Translations under genes and position numbers: made by a program
Shown here: piece after piece, positions 22,353-33,378 of the stretch
Layout: each line of letters starts with the position of its first letter
Numbering within the stretch: the stretch's first letter is position 1
The notes under the pieces: model-generated
Told to the model about the DNA's origin: nothing
What the model saw: the letters and a program-made list of their open reading frames with translations, nothing else
The model's database searches: none
Source of the DNA: Chrysopilus asiliformis
Lineage: Eukaryota > Arthropoda > Insecta > Diptera > Rhagionidae
Assembly: GCA_964034945.1 (NCBI GenBank)
Contig: OZ035964.1
Location: 10,615,544-10,679,543, forward strand
Length of the DNA: 64,000 nucleotides
Reading direction: 5' to 3'

Positions 22353-24150
22353 AAGATTTGTTAATTATGGCTTAATAATCAATATTGATAAATGTGTTTT
22401 TGGCAAATCTGAAATTGAATTTCTTGGTCATCTTGTTACTAATCAAGGCGTTTCTCCATTACCATCAAAAGTTGAGGCTATTTTAAATTTCAAACAACCA
22501 GAACGCGTTTGTGATTTACGTCGATTTCTGGGAATGTTGAATTTTTATCGTAGATTTTTGCCTAATGCTGCCCAAATTCAAGCTAAACTTCACGAATTTC
22601 ATAAAAATAGTCATAAAAATGATAAAACAATAATTATTTGGAACGATGATAGTTTAGAATCATTTAATAATTGTAAGAAATCTTTGGCAGATGCAGCCAT
22701 GCTTGCTCATCCTGCAATTTCTACTGAAGTGTGTCTGATGGTAGACGCTTCAGATACTGCAGTAGGTGCTGTCGTCCAACAGAAGTTTGAGGATTCATGG
22801 CAACCATTAGGATTTTTCTCAGTTAAACTAAAATCTGCAGAGAAAAAGTATAGTGCTTATGATCGTGAACTTCTAGCTATATATTTGGCAATACGTTATT
22901 TCAAACATTTGTTAGAAGGTCGTCAGTTTACGATTTTTACTGATCATAAACCTATTACTTTTGCTTTCAAGCAGAAACCTGAGAAGGCCTCACCACGACA
23001 GTTACGTCATTTAGACTTGATTGGGCAATTTTCAACCGACATAAGACATATTTCAGGTAAATATAATGTCGTTGCTGATGCATTGTCACGTGCGGACGAA
23101 ATTTCATTTCCTGAAGTCATTGATTTTCAAAAACTTGCACTTGAACAAGAGGAAGATCCTGATTTTGAAATTATTCGTAAATCAACAGTTTTAAATATTC
23201 AGCCTTGTCCAATTCCTGGCTCAATTTTATCCATTTTTTGCGACATTTCTACTGGTATTCAAAGACCTTTTGTTCCCAAAAATTTTAGAAATCAAATTTT
23301 TAAGCAATTACACAATCTTTCACATCCTGGCGTAAAAGCGTCGGTCAAATTCATTTCATCAAGATTTGTTTGGCCGTCACTTAAAGCAGATTGTGCGAAA
23401 TGGGCTCGTAATTGTATTGATTGTCAAAAATCCAAAATTTCACGCCATGTGAATAGTCCAATTGGTTCATTTAATTTACCAAAAGATCGTTTTTCACATA
23501 TTCATTTAGATTTAATTGGTCCATTACCTCAAGTAGAGGGTTATTCATATTGTTTGACCTGTATTGATAGGTATACACGCTGGACTGAAGTTATTCCATT
23601 AAAGGATATAACTTCAGAGTCTGTTGCTTTTGCTTTTTATTCTAATTGGGTTTGTCGTTTTGGTGTTCCTTTATCTATTTCTACAGATCAAGGTAGGCAA
23701 TTTGAAGCTACTTTATTCTACGATTTTTTAAAATTATTTGGAATTAAACGTTGCCGAACTTCGCCATATCATCCGTCATCTAATGGTTTGATTGAGCGTT
23801 GGCATCAGACCCTAAAAACCGCTATCAAATGTCACGCGAAAAAAAATTGGTTACGTTGTTTACCAACTATTTTATTAGGTACGCGTACGTCTATCAAAGA
23901 TGATTTTGGTGCAACTGTATCTGAACTTGTCTATGGTACCAATATTCGACTTCCGGGTGAAATGTTTGAGGAAACAGTATCAAAAACTGATGAGCACGAA
24001 TTTATTAGGTTACTTAAAACACATTTTGAGTCAGTTCGTCCTGTTATTTCGTCAAACCATTCTAATAACAAAATCTTTGTTTTTAAAGATCTCAAAACAT
24101 GCTCTAAAGTTTTTGTTCGTGAGGATTCGGTTAAATCATCTCTACAACGG
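22351..24150 (+). pseudogene. pol: gypsy A pol: connection, RNase H and integrase
   Basis: The same frame runs from 22351 (reverse transcriptase thumb, FLGHLVTNQG, FLGMLNFYRRFLP) into RNase H (VDASDTAVGAVV, then YDRELLAI, FTDHKPI, VADALSR). The integrase follows, with a zinc HHCC motif (HPGVKAS ... CIDCQK) and catalytic HLDLIGP, STDQGRQFE and GLIERWHQT. At 24151 the frame enters the P-type transposon; residues after that are not gypsy. The remaining integrase C-terminus is at 36640-36886. Confidence 0.88.
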
Positions 24151-24386
24151 CACAAACTAATCATAAGCAGACAAACATTTTCATTCAATCCATTCTAGAA
24201 CAAAATTGAATTTCCACTTGCAAAAAAGAAATACCCATAGCAGCCACTCCAGCCGTAGCAGCCAAAAAGAAATACCCATAGCAGCCATGAGCTTTTTTGT
24301 CGGCAGCACAAGACTTCGTGATGAAAGCTTTCCAGCCGTAAAAGTCCGATAAATCTGTTCGTTTTGTGGATCGCATTTCGCCTTTT
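24151..24386 (+). repeat. Left terminal inverted repeat of P-type transposon
   Basis: About 236 bp, with an internal direct duplication of 'agaaatacccatagcagcc' (24227 and 24266). Its complement at 36404-36639 matches except near the inner edge. Confidence 0.85.
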
Positions 24387-24401
24387 ACTTAAGTTTCGAA
24401 G

Positions 24402-24410
24402 TATAAAATA
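24402..24410 (+). promoter_or_regulatory. TATA box of the THAP transposase gene
   Basis: TATAAAATA lies just inside the left TIR, about 190 bp before the transposase ATG, with no other ATG-rich frame between. It is the only good TATA match upstream of this gene. Confidence 0.5.
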
Positions 24411-24592
24411 CCAAACAGAGGAGTTTAGGCTCTGGGAGTTTCTTTTAACTGCGACTGCGGGAATTTCCTTTTTCGTGACTGTTTATTATATGTTTTTGAT
24501 TTAGAGATTAGATCACAAGCTTGCAGTCAGTTATTCGTGTAACACAATTTTTAGATTGCATTATATAATCAAGGATTTACAATCGGTTAAAA

Positions 24593-27334
24593 ATGTTTCA
24601 AGAGCGTAAAAAAGATTATAGATATTGTGGGAAAACATGCGCAGTATCTATTTGTAATAATAATAAGAGAACTGAAGGATTACGGTGGTTTCAATTTCCC
24701 AAAAATGAAGAAAGGTTCGCATTATGGGCTTCGAAATGCAAATGCGAGATTGGTATTTCAAACCGACTTTTCGTATGTGAAATACACTTTGACAATGATG
24801 TATCAGGTAGGAAGTGTTTGCCAAAAAATGCATTTCCCACACTTAATTTAGAAATAGATACGCCTGATGGAAAAGAATACAACGAAACAATGTACGAGTT
24901 TTCTGAAGAAGAAATAAACTTTGAAATACCAGTTAAAAATTATTTGAAAGAAAACGAAAACAATACAAACGTTGATTTAACTATGGAAGAATTTGAAAAA
25001 TATGATCCTGGGCAATTATATGATGAAAATAATTGCAATAAAGATATCATGTTTAAAAAAGTAAGGAATGATATCTTTTACAGAAACAAAATCTCAATTA
25101 TGCGGCAAAAGTTAAATAAATTGAATAGAATTATTTTAATGAAAAATAAACAACTGAAAAAATCCTCAGTTTCAGTTTCTTTGGCAAGAAAAAGAAATTG
25201 TGTACTCAAAAAGAAACTAAAGAATAAAACTGTTCCAAAAATGATAGATAGCTTAAAAATCTCAGAACCAGCTAAACTATTCTCTAAAATGATTCTACGC
25301 AAAACAAATTCTTGGTCGGATATGGATACAAATCTTGCTATGAACATTCATTTTAATTCCCCAAAAGGGTATGATTATTTAAGGAAGTCTATGAAATTGC
25401 ATTTACCGTCAAGATCGTCACTAAATAAATGGTTTCCTATAAAACATTTTCATGTAGGATTTCATAACGATTATTTGGTGCAAATTCAAAAAATTATAAG
25501 TTCTATGGATGACAGCTCAAAAGAGGCAGTTATTTTATTTGACGAGATTGCAATAAGAAGAGACTTAGCATACGATAGCGTCCGTGATGAGATTACAGGA
25601 TTTTTAGACTATGAATATAAAAGATCGGGCAAAATCGCAAAACAGGTTTGCGTATTTATGATACGCGGTGTAATAGCAAATTGGAAATTTGTTTTGTCTT
25701 ATTTTGCTTCAGATACAGGTATTGATGGTTTAGAACTTTCAAAGATGTTACAAAAAAATATCACATTAGCTTTCAACATGGGTTTAAAAATTAGAGCAGT
25801 AATCTGTGATCAGGGAGTAAACAATAGAAAGTGTTTTAAAACATTGGGAGTGAAATGTAATTCCCCGCATTTTATTTTTAGACTAAATGATAAAGAAATA
25901 AAAATTTACGCGCTTTATGATCCTGTGCATTTAATAAAATCAATAAGGAACACATTGATAAAATATGATATTGTAACTCCTGATGGTTTAATTTCATTTA
26001 ATATTATTCGGTCTTTATATCTGCATGATTCGAAAAACAAAACTCGTATGTGTCCAAAACTATCAGACAAGCATATAAACCCCAATAATTTTGACAAAAT
26101 GAAGGTGAAATTTGCAACGCAGACCCTTAGTCGAACTGTTGGTATGGCAATCAAAACGCTAGTACATCTAGATAAATTTGTTTCAAAAAAAGCGTGTGCT
26201 GTAGCGACATCTGAATTTGTCATAAAAATGGATCAAACTTTTGATTGCCTTAACAGTAGGAAACTGTTTCACAAAAAACAATATGGGGCTGCTTTGCAAA
26301 AGGATAACCACATTTTTCATTATTTAAGTGAAATGGTAAAATATTTTAAAGATATAAAAATTATATCGACAAATAAGGTTTACTGTCTAGATGGAATGGT
26401 TCAGACTATATCAGCAATATTACAATTAGCGTTAGATATATTTGCAGAATATGATGAGACTGACGTTTATTACTTATTGCTATCACGATTAACCCAAGAT
26501 CCTATTGAGAATCTATTTGCACTTATAAGATCGAGAAATGGAAATAACCTAAACCCTTCTTTATCGGAATTCAATAATGTACTAGCAAAAATCCTATCAG
26601 CTAAAATAATTAATAACGACATTGAAACTTCTAACTGTGAAGAAGATAACTCTGAATTTATTTTGCATGAAGTAAAAATTTTAGCTTTCGAAAATGAGTT
26701 AAATCCAAATTTTTCCAAAAACAAAGATGACTTTGAGGAAACTACAGATGATGAAATAATGAAACTAGTAAACTACGAAAATTGCGAAAAAAATGAAGAA
26801 ATTCAAATAAATTCTCAACGCTATGTATGTGGTTACACTATTTTTAAGTTGTTAAGAAAAATTAAATGCGACATATGCAAAAATATATTTTTAAAACCGG
26901 ATAACGAAAAATTGAAATTGAGTTCTGAATATTTTATTTTTTACAAAAATGTTGATAATGGTTCTGAAATTTGTAATCTTCGAGCACCATCTGATTTTTA
27001 TTTTGATGTTACGAAATTACATATCAATATTTTTGACAGATATTTTGAAACAAATTATTTTCAGAAAAATTTATTGTTTAACATTACAAAGCTATGCATT
27101 TCAGAAACAAAAAACATTCATAAATTTAGTAATTGGTTCTGTGAAAGTGGTTCATGCTACGAGCATCGTATTCAATTATTGAAATTGCTTATTACTTTAC
27201 TGTTAAAAAAGAATGCATTATGGATTAAAGAAAAATTATTAAGAACTGAATTTCAAAAGAATAAAAAAAGAAAGCAAATAGTTAAAAATAAACAAAATAA
27301 ATTCAACAAAAAAATTAAGATAATCAAAAGTTAA
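24593..27334 (+). CDS. THAP-domain P-element-type transposase
   Basis: An uninterrupted 913-codon frame. Residues 12-85 form a THAP zinc finger: C16, C21, C62 and H65 as ligands, conserved P36 and W45, and a FPTLN box near 82. A coiled, basic segment (about 170-215) follows. The P-type catalytic core shows ILFDEIAIRRDL (about 313), AVICDQGVNN (about 402), DPVHLIKSIRNTLIK and DPIENLFALIRSR (about 635). These fit the acidic catalytic residues and insertion domain of P transposase/THAP9. A C-x2-C pair (CDICKNIF) and a strongly basic C-terminus close the protein. With matching TIRs this copy may once have been autonomous; the later insertion separates it from its right end. No intron is needed. 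Confidence 0.88.
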   Translation: MFQERKKDYRYCGKTCAVSICNNNKRTEGLRWFQFPKNEERFALWASKCKCEIGISNRLFVCEIHFDNDVSGRKCLPKNAFPTLNLEIDTPDGKEYNETMYEFSEEEINFEIPVKNYLKENENNTNVDLTMEEFEKYDPGQLYDENNCNKDIMFKKVRNDIFYRNKISIMRQKLNKLNRIILMKNKQLKKSSVSVSLARKRNCVLKKKLKNKTVPKMIDSLKISEPAKLFSKMILRKTNSWSDMDTNLAMNIHFNSPKGYDYLRKSMKLHLPSRSSLNKWFPIKHFHVGFHNDYLVQIQKIISSMDDSSKEAVILFDEIAIRRDLAYDSVRDEITGFLDYEYKRSGKIAKQVCVFMIRGVIANWKFVLSYFASDTGIDGLELSKMLQKNITLAFNMGLKIRAVICDQGVNNRKCFKTLGVKCNSPHFIFRLNDKEIKIYALYDPVHLIKSIRNTLIKYDIVTPDGLISFNIIRSLYLHDSKNKTRMCPKLSDKHINPNNFDKMKVKFATQTLSRTVGMAIKTLVHLDKFVSKKACAVATSEFVIKMDQTFDCLNSRKLFHKKQYGAALQKDNHIFHYLSEMVKYFKDIKIISTNKVYCLDGMVQTISAILQLALDIFAEYDETDVYYLLLSRLTQDPIENLFALIRSRNGNNLNPSLSEFNNVLAKILSAKIINNDIETSNCEEDNSEFILHEVKILAFENELNPNFSKNKDDFEETTDDEIMKLVNYENCEKNEEIQINSQRYVCGYTIFKLLRKIKCDICKNIFLKPDNEKLKLSSEYFIFYKNVDNGSEICNLRAPSDFYFDVTKLHINIFDRYFETNYFQKNLLFNITKLCISETKNIHKFSNWFCESGSCYEHRIQLLKLLITLLLKKNALWIKEKLLRTEFQKNKKRKQIVKNKQNKFNKKIKIIKS

Positions 27335-27363
27335 ATTTAAACATTTAACAATATAAATAATAA

Positions 27364-27489
27364 CTAGGGGCTGCGCCCCGAACCGCTTCGCGGTTCATCC
27401 CCCTTCCGCAGGTCGGCCTTCGGCCTCCCTGCCCCCGTCGGCCTACGGCCTCCACAACTACTCGGCCTTCGGCCTCGCCCCTCGCGCTT
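27364..27489. repeat. GC-rich hairpin cluster, second copy
   Basis: Nearly identical to 13315-13440 (one changed base in a GGCCTRCGGCC hairpin is visible). It starts 29 bp after the THAP transposase stop codon. Confidence 0.8.
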
Positions 27490-28976
27490 GAATTGTTGGA
27501 ATTTGATGTATGGAGATGTTACGCAAAATTATTCAAATATATATTTCACCTCTCGCCTTCCTCTTTACTCGGCCTTCGGCCTCGAGTCAAATGCATATTT
27601 TTCTTTGTGACCTAACGGTGTATTACAAAATCGTACTATTTACTTACAATATATTCAATAACGGTAAAAGGTGGTCATCCACACGGGGAAAGACAATATT
27701 GTGGGAAATGTTATTCTTTTTAATTCATGTCTTACATTGAAGCACCAAATTCATTTAGAATTGCAGAAGATAGCAGGTGAGGGCTATACATAACGATGGT
27801 ATCTATACTGTTTTTCGCAGTATTATATTGTTTTTCAGACTCCAATACTGCATTACTGCTTTTTTCCCCAAAATACTGTATTTAAATACTCAGAAAACTT
27901 TAATTCTTTAACGTTTCGAAATTCAAATTTATTAATAGCAATGCAAAACGTCAGTGGCAACACAAAACAGTGGGAACACATGGCAAGTGTAAATACATTC
28001 AAACGACGAACAGCGAAGTATTGATGGCAACATGTCATATAGATTCGCTTCTTCCTTTCCCCATCGATTACTGTCTTGTCATTATTCATCCTTCTTCAGA
28101 ACGCGTTACTTTGATTTTGCTTTCCATTGTTAATTTAAAAGAATAAAAATGTCGAAATTAAGAGCAAAGACACAAATTTTCATTGAATAAAATTTATACT
28201 GCGAAAAATACTGTTTTTTCAAATCGATTTACTGCTTTTGTAAATTTTTAGGTGAAATATACTGTTTTTTGTCCGAAAAAAGATACCATCGTTAGCTATA
28301 CATAAAAAGGAGGGGTAGATATTGAGCAAAAATTTTTCCTGCGGGCTGACCTCTCTCATGGTGAAAATCGGATCCGAAACTCTTAAGCGCATAAAGAGGT
28401 TTCAAGAGAGGGAAATGGGTTGCTATTAAACTGGATCCGACACCCTTGAGTAAGAGATATCAGAAGAAACGGGGATTGACATCAAAAAGAATCATATCCT
28501 TTATTCTGTCAATAACTGTACCTGTGTGCAAAGTTTGATCAAAATCGGCCGCGCCGTTTTTGCGTGATGCCAGAACAAACATTCAGTCAAACAGACAGAA
28601 ATGCCGACCGACATACAGACAGACGGACAAACATAAATTTTAAGCATAACAAAACCTATAATTGCCAGTCTGGCAACTATTAGAAACTCGTATAGTGATA
28701 TGTATGGGAGTTTTATGCACAATCATATCCTAAATAACTTTTGTTCTTTCACTTTTTTGGTAAGATGCACCGTTTTTGAGATATTCGCAAAAAACGTTTT
28801 CGTTCGTATGGGGGGTTGTTACAGCCGCCTGAAAATCAAGAAAATTCGGTTTAAAAATAATTTTCTCAGCGAAATTGATCATCTATACACACGTCCATTT
28901 AGGATGTTCGTCCTGTTCCATGTCTGTCCGTATGAAGATATCCCTACGAAGGTGATAATTTTGCTGACTCAACGGT

Positions 28977-29850
28977 TCAGCAGCTTCCGGAAGATTTTGC
29001 AGATTCCCTGAAAATAAATAAACAAAAAATTAGTAAAAATAGTAATTAGAAAACGTTCTAAGAAAAAAAAATACTTAGCTGAGTTTGGTTTTTCATTTCC
29101 ATTTTTCTAACGCCGTCTAACCACCTCATTAGCTTCGATCGCCCATTGTCCATCGATCAGCTGACTGATTCTAGTCGAGAAGAACCAAAATTACTTGGAG
29201 TTAATCCATGAAGTACAAACACACAAACCGATAAGACATTTACATGCAATTACAACAACACGAAATTGCAAATTGATTTCGAGTCTCAGTGAACAAGAAC
29301 AAAAAAACTGACAATGATAAACAAATTATTCCCACGAAATTTGAAACGACAAATTGTTATTTCTTTGAATATTTTTGAATATCACATTAGCTTTATTTAA
29401 TCAAATTTTTGAATCTACCACCGTATTAATATATTAAATAGAGTTGACGTGATATTTAACCGATCAATTACACCGTTTACACCTTAGCCGTTTACACTCT
29501 TATTCAAATTCAAAATTTCGACTTTTCTTACCTGTTTTCATTTAAACCGCAGCCAATAATCCTAGGCGAAGTTTCCTAAAAGGAAAGAAACTATTTTAAA
29601 TATTTTTGGGCAAATTGTTCACTATTTTCTCTGATTCAATTGTACTTACATTTGAATTTGATGTCTGATCAGCTGGTGGTTTGTTGTCCATGGTTTTCTT
29701 CTGGTTTTGATTTTTATTTTCCCTCGATGATTTATCTGCAATGAAAAGAGAAATTTGTAACAAAATTTGATGAAAACGATCGATTTTTTTTTGATACTTA
29801 CCATTTTTGGTAAAACAAAGCATACTACTCTACTACACTTTTTTAGAAAT
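28977..29850 (-). other. Candidate small spliced gene (or captured gene fragment)
   Basis: Consensus splice sites fall in order on the minus strand. An exon ends at 29802 (ATG|GTAAGT); intron 29801-29736 is 66 bp and ends TTTTCATTGCAG. Exon 29735-29650 contains ACCATGG with the ATG at 29691 and 14 codons beginning MDNKPPADQTS. Intron 29649-29576 (74 bp) runs GTAAGT...CTTTCCTTTTAG. Exon 29575-29532 continues in phase as ETSPRIIGCGLNEN, then a GTAAG donor. A further exon-like segment begins at 29007 after TTATTTTCAG. Joined directly it would stop after ten codons at 28977, but its +1 frame stays open for 42 codons, so either an exon is missing or the gene is broken. Function unknown. Confidence 0.4.
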
Positions 29851-30857
29851 TGTAAGGATTTGCAATGTAATTTACATTGCAACCGATGTCGCTAAATAGT
29901 GGGGCAACTTACAACTACATGTAATTTTTTTTCTGTAGCTTATTACATTAGGAATCTGAGAGAAAGTTTGAGATTTCCGGCATCATTTTTCTCCCAGAGG
30001 TTGGCCACGTTAAGTGGTTTAATTTTTTTAGTTTAAGTAGTTTAAGTTTTGTGTAACTTTAACTTAAAATAAGTCCTAGGAATTAGGCAAATATATTAGT
30101 GTTTTTTTTGTACCGGGAAAGGGTAAGAAAACCATCTCTTGTGATAGTTTAGTGCATTCGCTCACAATAAAATATTTTATTAGCTGGAATGCCGAGTCCT
30201 CCATATTGGACCAAGACCACATTTTCATTCTTTCTTCACAAAATCTTGTTGATCTCATCGTAATTCGAGAAGCCGGCTTAATCCATCAAATTCAACCAAG
30301 GATTAGGGAAGAATCGAAAAGAAATTTTAAGTGGCGACCGTGGGAAAATCCGGAAAACTTGTGCACGTGCTTCAAAAGTATCAAGCAGCAGCCAAAAAAA
30401 TTTAATTTCCGAAGGTTTTTTGTATATCACAAAAAGCTAACCAAGTAAGATCTTACCATTTTTGATTTAGTGAAATTTAGTGCTAAAATTTGCCATAAAA
30501 ATAGGAATTTTCCACCTGGGAGAAAAGAACATAACGGCATCAGCTTTTCCCGGTTTCAAGTTTCTTTCAATTTAGAATTTTTTTTGATATTTCTAATATT
30601 CGTTCAATTAGTTATTAGATACTAGTTTAATTGATTTTAATATAGTTAAAATCTAAGAAATTACGCTAAGGAATCTATGAACTTAAGAATAAATCTAAAA
30701 ATCTACGAATTAAATATCAAAACTATTATCTACTTAAAATCTAAGGATATAAAATTACGTTCACGTATTGGAAACCGGCTAATTTAAGACTACAATTAAC
30801 CTAACGAAGATTGGGAACTTTCCACAAAGGAGAATCTAGAAATTACTATTATATTAC
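29851..30857. other. AT-rich stretch, no supported gene
   Basis: A 98-codon plus-strand frame at 30152-30448 has no recognisable domain or splice context. A 23-bp palindrome built on AATGTAAATTACATT lies near 29860. Nothing else supported. Confidence 0.4.
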
Positions 30858-31012
30858 TGTGGGATCTGGCAAGGCCTACAATCTTCGTAACAAGCAATAG
30901 TCGATAAGTAGCTGTACACGCGATCGGTCTGAGTGACGTAAATAAAGTGCATTTCAGTATCATTTAATCGTTTTACTTATCCCATCATTCCGACAAAATC
31001 CTAAAACCCACA
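30858..31012 (+). repeat. 5' LTR of gypsy B
   Basis: 155 bp. It includes the sequence that in the 3' copy encodes the last codons of the polyprotein, so the coding frame overlaps the LTR. An AATAAA is present near 30942. Confidence 0.85.
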
Positions 31013-31351
31013 CTTGGGGGCTCAACCGGGATACGGGATAAAGCGTCGGAGTTAATCGGAGTAAACGTTTGGGTGAAAAAGAAAAATTGCAACCGGTCGA
31101 AGCGAAATTTTTGCCAAGCGAAGCGTCGGCTCATACACGCGCTAACGTGTGTATTTGTGAAAAAAGAAACTTGCTATGGTATTGAGCTAGCTCATACACA
31201 GCAGTAGCGGAATTCTGTAACAAGGATTCTATAAACGCGACAATTTTGTGAAGGAGGAACTAGCTGGTATCGAGCGTCATCTCATTCAGCTGAAGAGGGA
31301 TTCTAAAGATTGTGAAAATTTATTGTTTGTGATTTTGAGACAAATATTAAA

Positions 31352-33262
31352 ATGCAGAAAAAAGATTTAGTGCGACGACTGAAAGAACATGGTCTGTCTA
31401 CGAGTGGTAATAAAGCGGACTTAGAAAACCGTCTTCGTGAATATGAAGAGCATAATGTGCCACAGACCAGTAAAGGTACAAGTCGTCAAAATTGTGACCC
31501 GGAAAGTACATCCGGAAGTGAAACGGAGGAAACAGTGAAACAAACTCAAAGGCTGAAACTCACTTCTACTCCAATTGCTAGGACAAATAATCCAACGGCA
31601 TATACGGAAGTCCACACGGATGCGAGCAAGGACAGTTTTGGAGCTATTCTGCTGCAGAGATGTGCTGAGGATCAGTTACTTCATCCAATACAGTATATGA
31701 GCAAAAAAACGACGCCTACAGAAGAAAAGTACCACTCATACGAGTTGGAAGTCTTAGCCATCATTAACGCACTAAAGAAATGGCGAATTTATCTGATAGA
31801 CAAACACTTCAAAATTGTGACAGATTGTAATGCGTTTACAATGACATTGAACAAGAAAGATGTACCATTGAGAGTAGCTCGTTGGGCGATGTATCTACAA
31901 GATTTCGATTACGAAATAGAGCACCGGACTGGACAAAAAATGAAGCACGTCGATGCTTTGAGCAGAATTGTGTTATACGTCGAAGACAACAGTTGTTTAA
32001 CTCATCGAATAGCTGAAGCACAAAAGGGAGACAACTTGATTTCCGCGATTAAAGAAGTTCTACGTGAAAAACCGTACATGAATTATTACTTAAAAAACGA
32101 CATCGTGTACAAAGATCCTGATAAAGAACTACTGATGGTGCCACAAACCATGGAAGAAGAAATCATCCGGAAGGCACATAACCAAGGCCATTTCGCTGTA
32201 AGTAAAACTCAAGATCTTCTGGAAAGAAATTATCACATTCCAAATATTAAGACGAAAATTGCCAATATAATCCGAGCTTGTGTTCCATGTATTCTGGCTG
32301 AAAGGAAATCGGGCAAACAAGAAGGTTTCCTTAACACCATAGAGAAGAGCGACAGACCGCTACGAACGTTCCATATTGACCATTTGGGACCAATGGAAGA
32401 AACAAAGAAGAAATATAATCACATCTTTGCGGTGATCGATGGATTTTCCAAATTCGTTTGGTTGTACCCAACGCGCACCACCAATGCCGAGGAAGTCATC
32501 GAGAGACTAACAAAGCAGGCATCAATCTTTGGAAATCCGGAATGTATCGTGTCTGATCGAGGTAGTGCCTTTACTTCCAACCGCTTTAAAGAATACTGCG
32601 AGAAAGAGAATATCAAGCACTTGTTGATAACTACGGGAGTGCCACGTGGTAATGGCCAAATTGAAAGAGTAAACCGAATTGTGATACCAATGTTGACCAA
32701 GATGTGTGTAGAAGATCCAAAAGCGTGGTACAAGCATGTTGACCAGGTGCAACAATTCCTGAATTCAACGCTATCACGGAGCACAATGTACTCACCTTTT
32801 AAAATACTGACCGGACTCGAGATGAAACTTACTGGAGCAGGAGACTTAAAGCAAATTCTAGAGCAGGAGTATGTTTTGCAACTGGAGGAGAGCAGAGATA
32901 TGATTCGGCGAGAAGCAAAAGACAATATTTCCAAAATTCAAAAGGAAAACAAACACTGGTACGATCAAAGGCGTAAGGAAGCAACCAAGTATAAGCTAAA
33001 TGATTTGGTAGCTGTAAAAAGAACTCAGTTTGGGCCAGGACTGAAAATAAAGAGAAAATTCTTGGGACCATACAAAATTGTGCGCTGCGACGACCATGAT
33101 CGATATAAGGTTGAAAGAGTTGGAGACCATGAAGGACCTCAATGCACGACCACCGTCGCCGACATGATGAAGATCTGGAGCGTATCACCCGAGACGGATG
33201 ATAAAGCAGGATGGCCGATTGTGGGATCTGGCAAGGCCTACAATCTTCGTAACAAGCAATAG
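31352..33262 (+). CDS. SAP - RNase H - integrase fusion polyprotein of gypsy B
   Basis: A 636-codon open frame. Residues 1-35 are a SAP-type DNA-binding helix pair (KKDLVRRLKEHGLSTSGNKA). A short acidic linker follows, then at about residue 80 RNase H begins (VHTDASKDSFGAILLQR, YELEVLAI, VTDCNAFT, HVDALSRI). The integrase has a zinc motif (HNQGHFAVSKTQ ... CVPCILA) and catalytic FHIDHLGP, VSDRGSAF and GQIERVNRI, with a C-terminal chromodomain-like stretch (FGPGLKIKRKFLGPYKIVR). Gag core, protease and reverse transcriptase are absent, and the frame across the deletion stays open. The last 14 codons lie in the 3' LTR. Start is the first ATG after a 319-bp leader. It cannot replicate alone. Confidence 0.88.
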   Translation: MQKKDLVRRLKEHGLSTSGNKADLENRLREYEEHNVPQTSKGTSRQNCDPESTSGSETEETVKQTQRLKLTSTPIARTNNPTAYTEVHTDASKDSFGAILLQRCAEDQLLHPIQYMSKKTTPTEEKYHSYELEVLAIINALKKWRIYLIDKHFKIVTDCNAFTMTLNKKDVPLRVARWAMYLQDFDYEIEHRTGQKMKHVDALSRIVLYVEDNSCLTHRIAEAQKGDNLISAIKEVLREKPYMNYYLKNDIVYKDPDKELLMVPQTMEEEIIRKAHNQGHFAVSKTQDLLERNYHIPNIKTKIANIIRACVPCILAERKSGKQEGFLNTIEKSDRPLRTFHIDHLGPMEETKKKYNHIFAVIDGFSKFVWLYPTRTTNAEEVIERLTKQASIFGNPECIVSDRGSAFTSNRFKEYCEKENIKHLLITTGVPRGNGQIERVNRIVIPMLTKMCVEDPKAWYKHVDQVQQFLNSTLSRSTMYSPFKILTGLEMKLTGAGDLKQILEQEYVLQLEESRDMIRREAKDNISKIQKENKHWYDQRRKEATKYKLNDLVAVKRTQFGPGLKIKRKFLGPYKIVRCDDHDRYKVERVGDHEGPQCTTTVADMMKIWSVSPETDDKAGWPIVGSGKAYNLRNKQ

Positions 33263-33374
33263 TCGATAAGTAGCTGTACACGCGATCGGTCTGAGTGACG
33301 TAAATAAAGTGCATTTCAGTATCATTTAATCGTTTTACTTATCCCATCATTCCGACAAAATCCTAAAACCCACA
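33220..33374 (+). repeat. 3' LTR of gypsy B
   Basis: 155 bp, apparently identical to 30858-31012. It contains the polyprotein stop at 33260-33262 and an AATAAA near 33303. Confidence 0.85.
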
Positions 33375-33378
33375 TTAC

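Larger units (their letters stand above)
30858..33374 (+). mobile_element. Ty3/gypsy LTR retrotransposon B, deletion derivative
   Basis: LTRs of 155 bp (30858-31012 and 33220-33374) appear identical, start TGTGGG and end CCCACA, and are flanked by ttac (30854-30857, 33375-33378). A primer-binding site tgggggctcaaccgggat begins at 31015. The 2.5-kb element keeps a SAP-domain N-terminus, RNase H and integrase, but lacks most of gag, the protease and the reverse transcriptase. Identical LTRs imply recent insertion, so it was probably mobilised in trans by a full-length relative. Confidence 0.9.
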
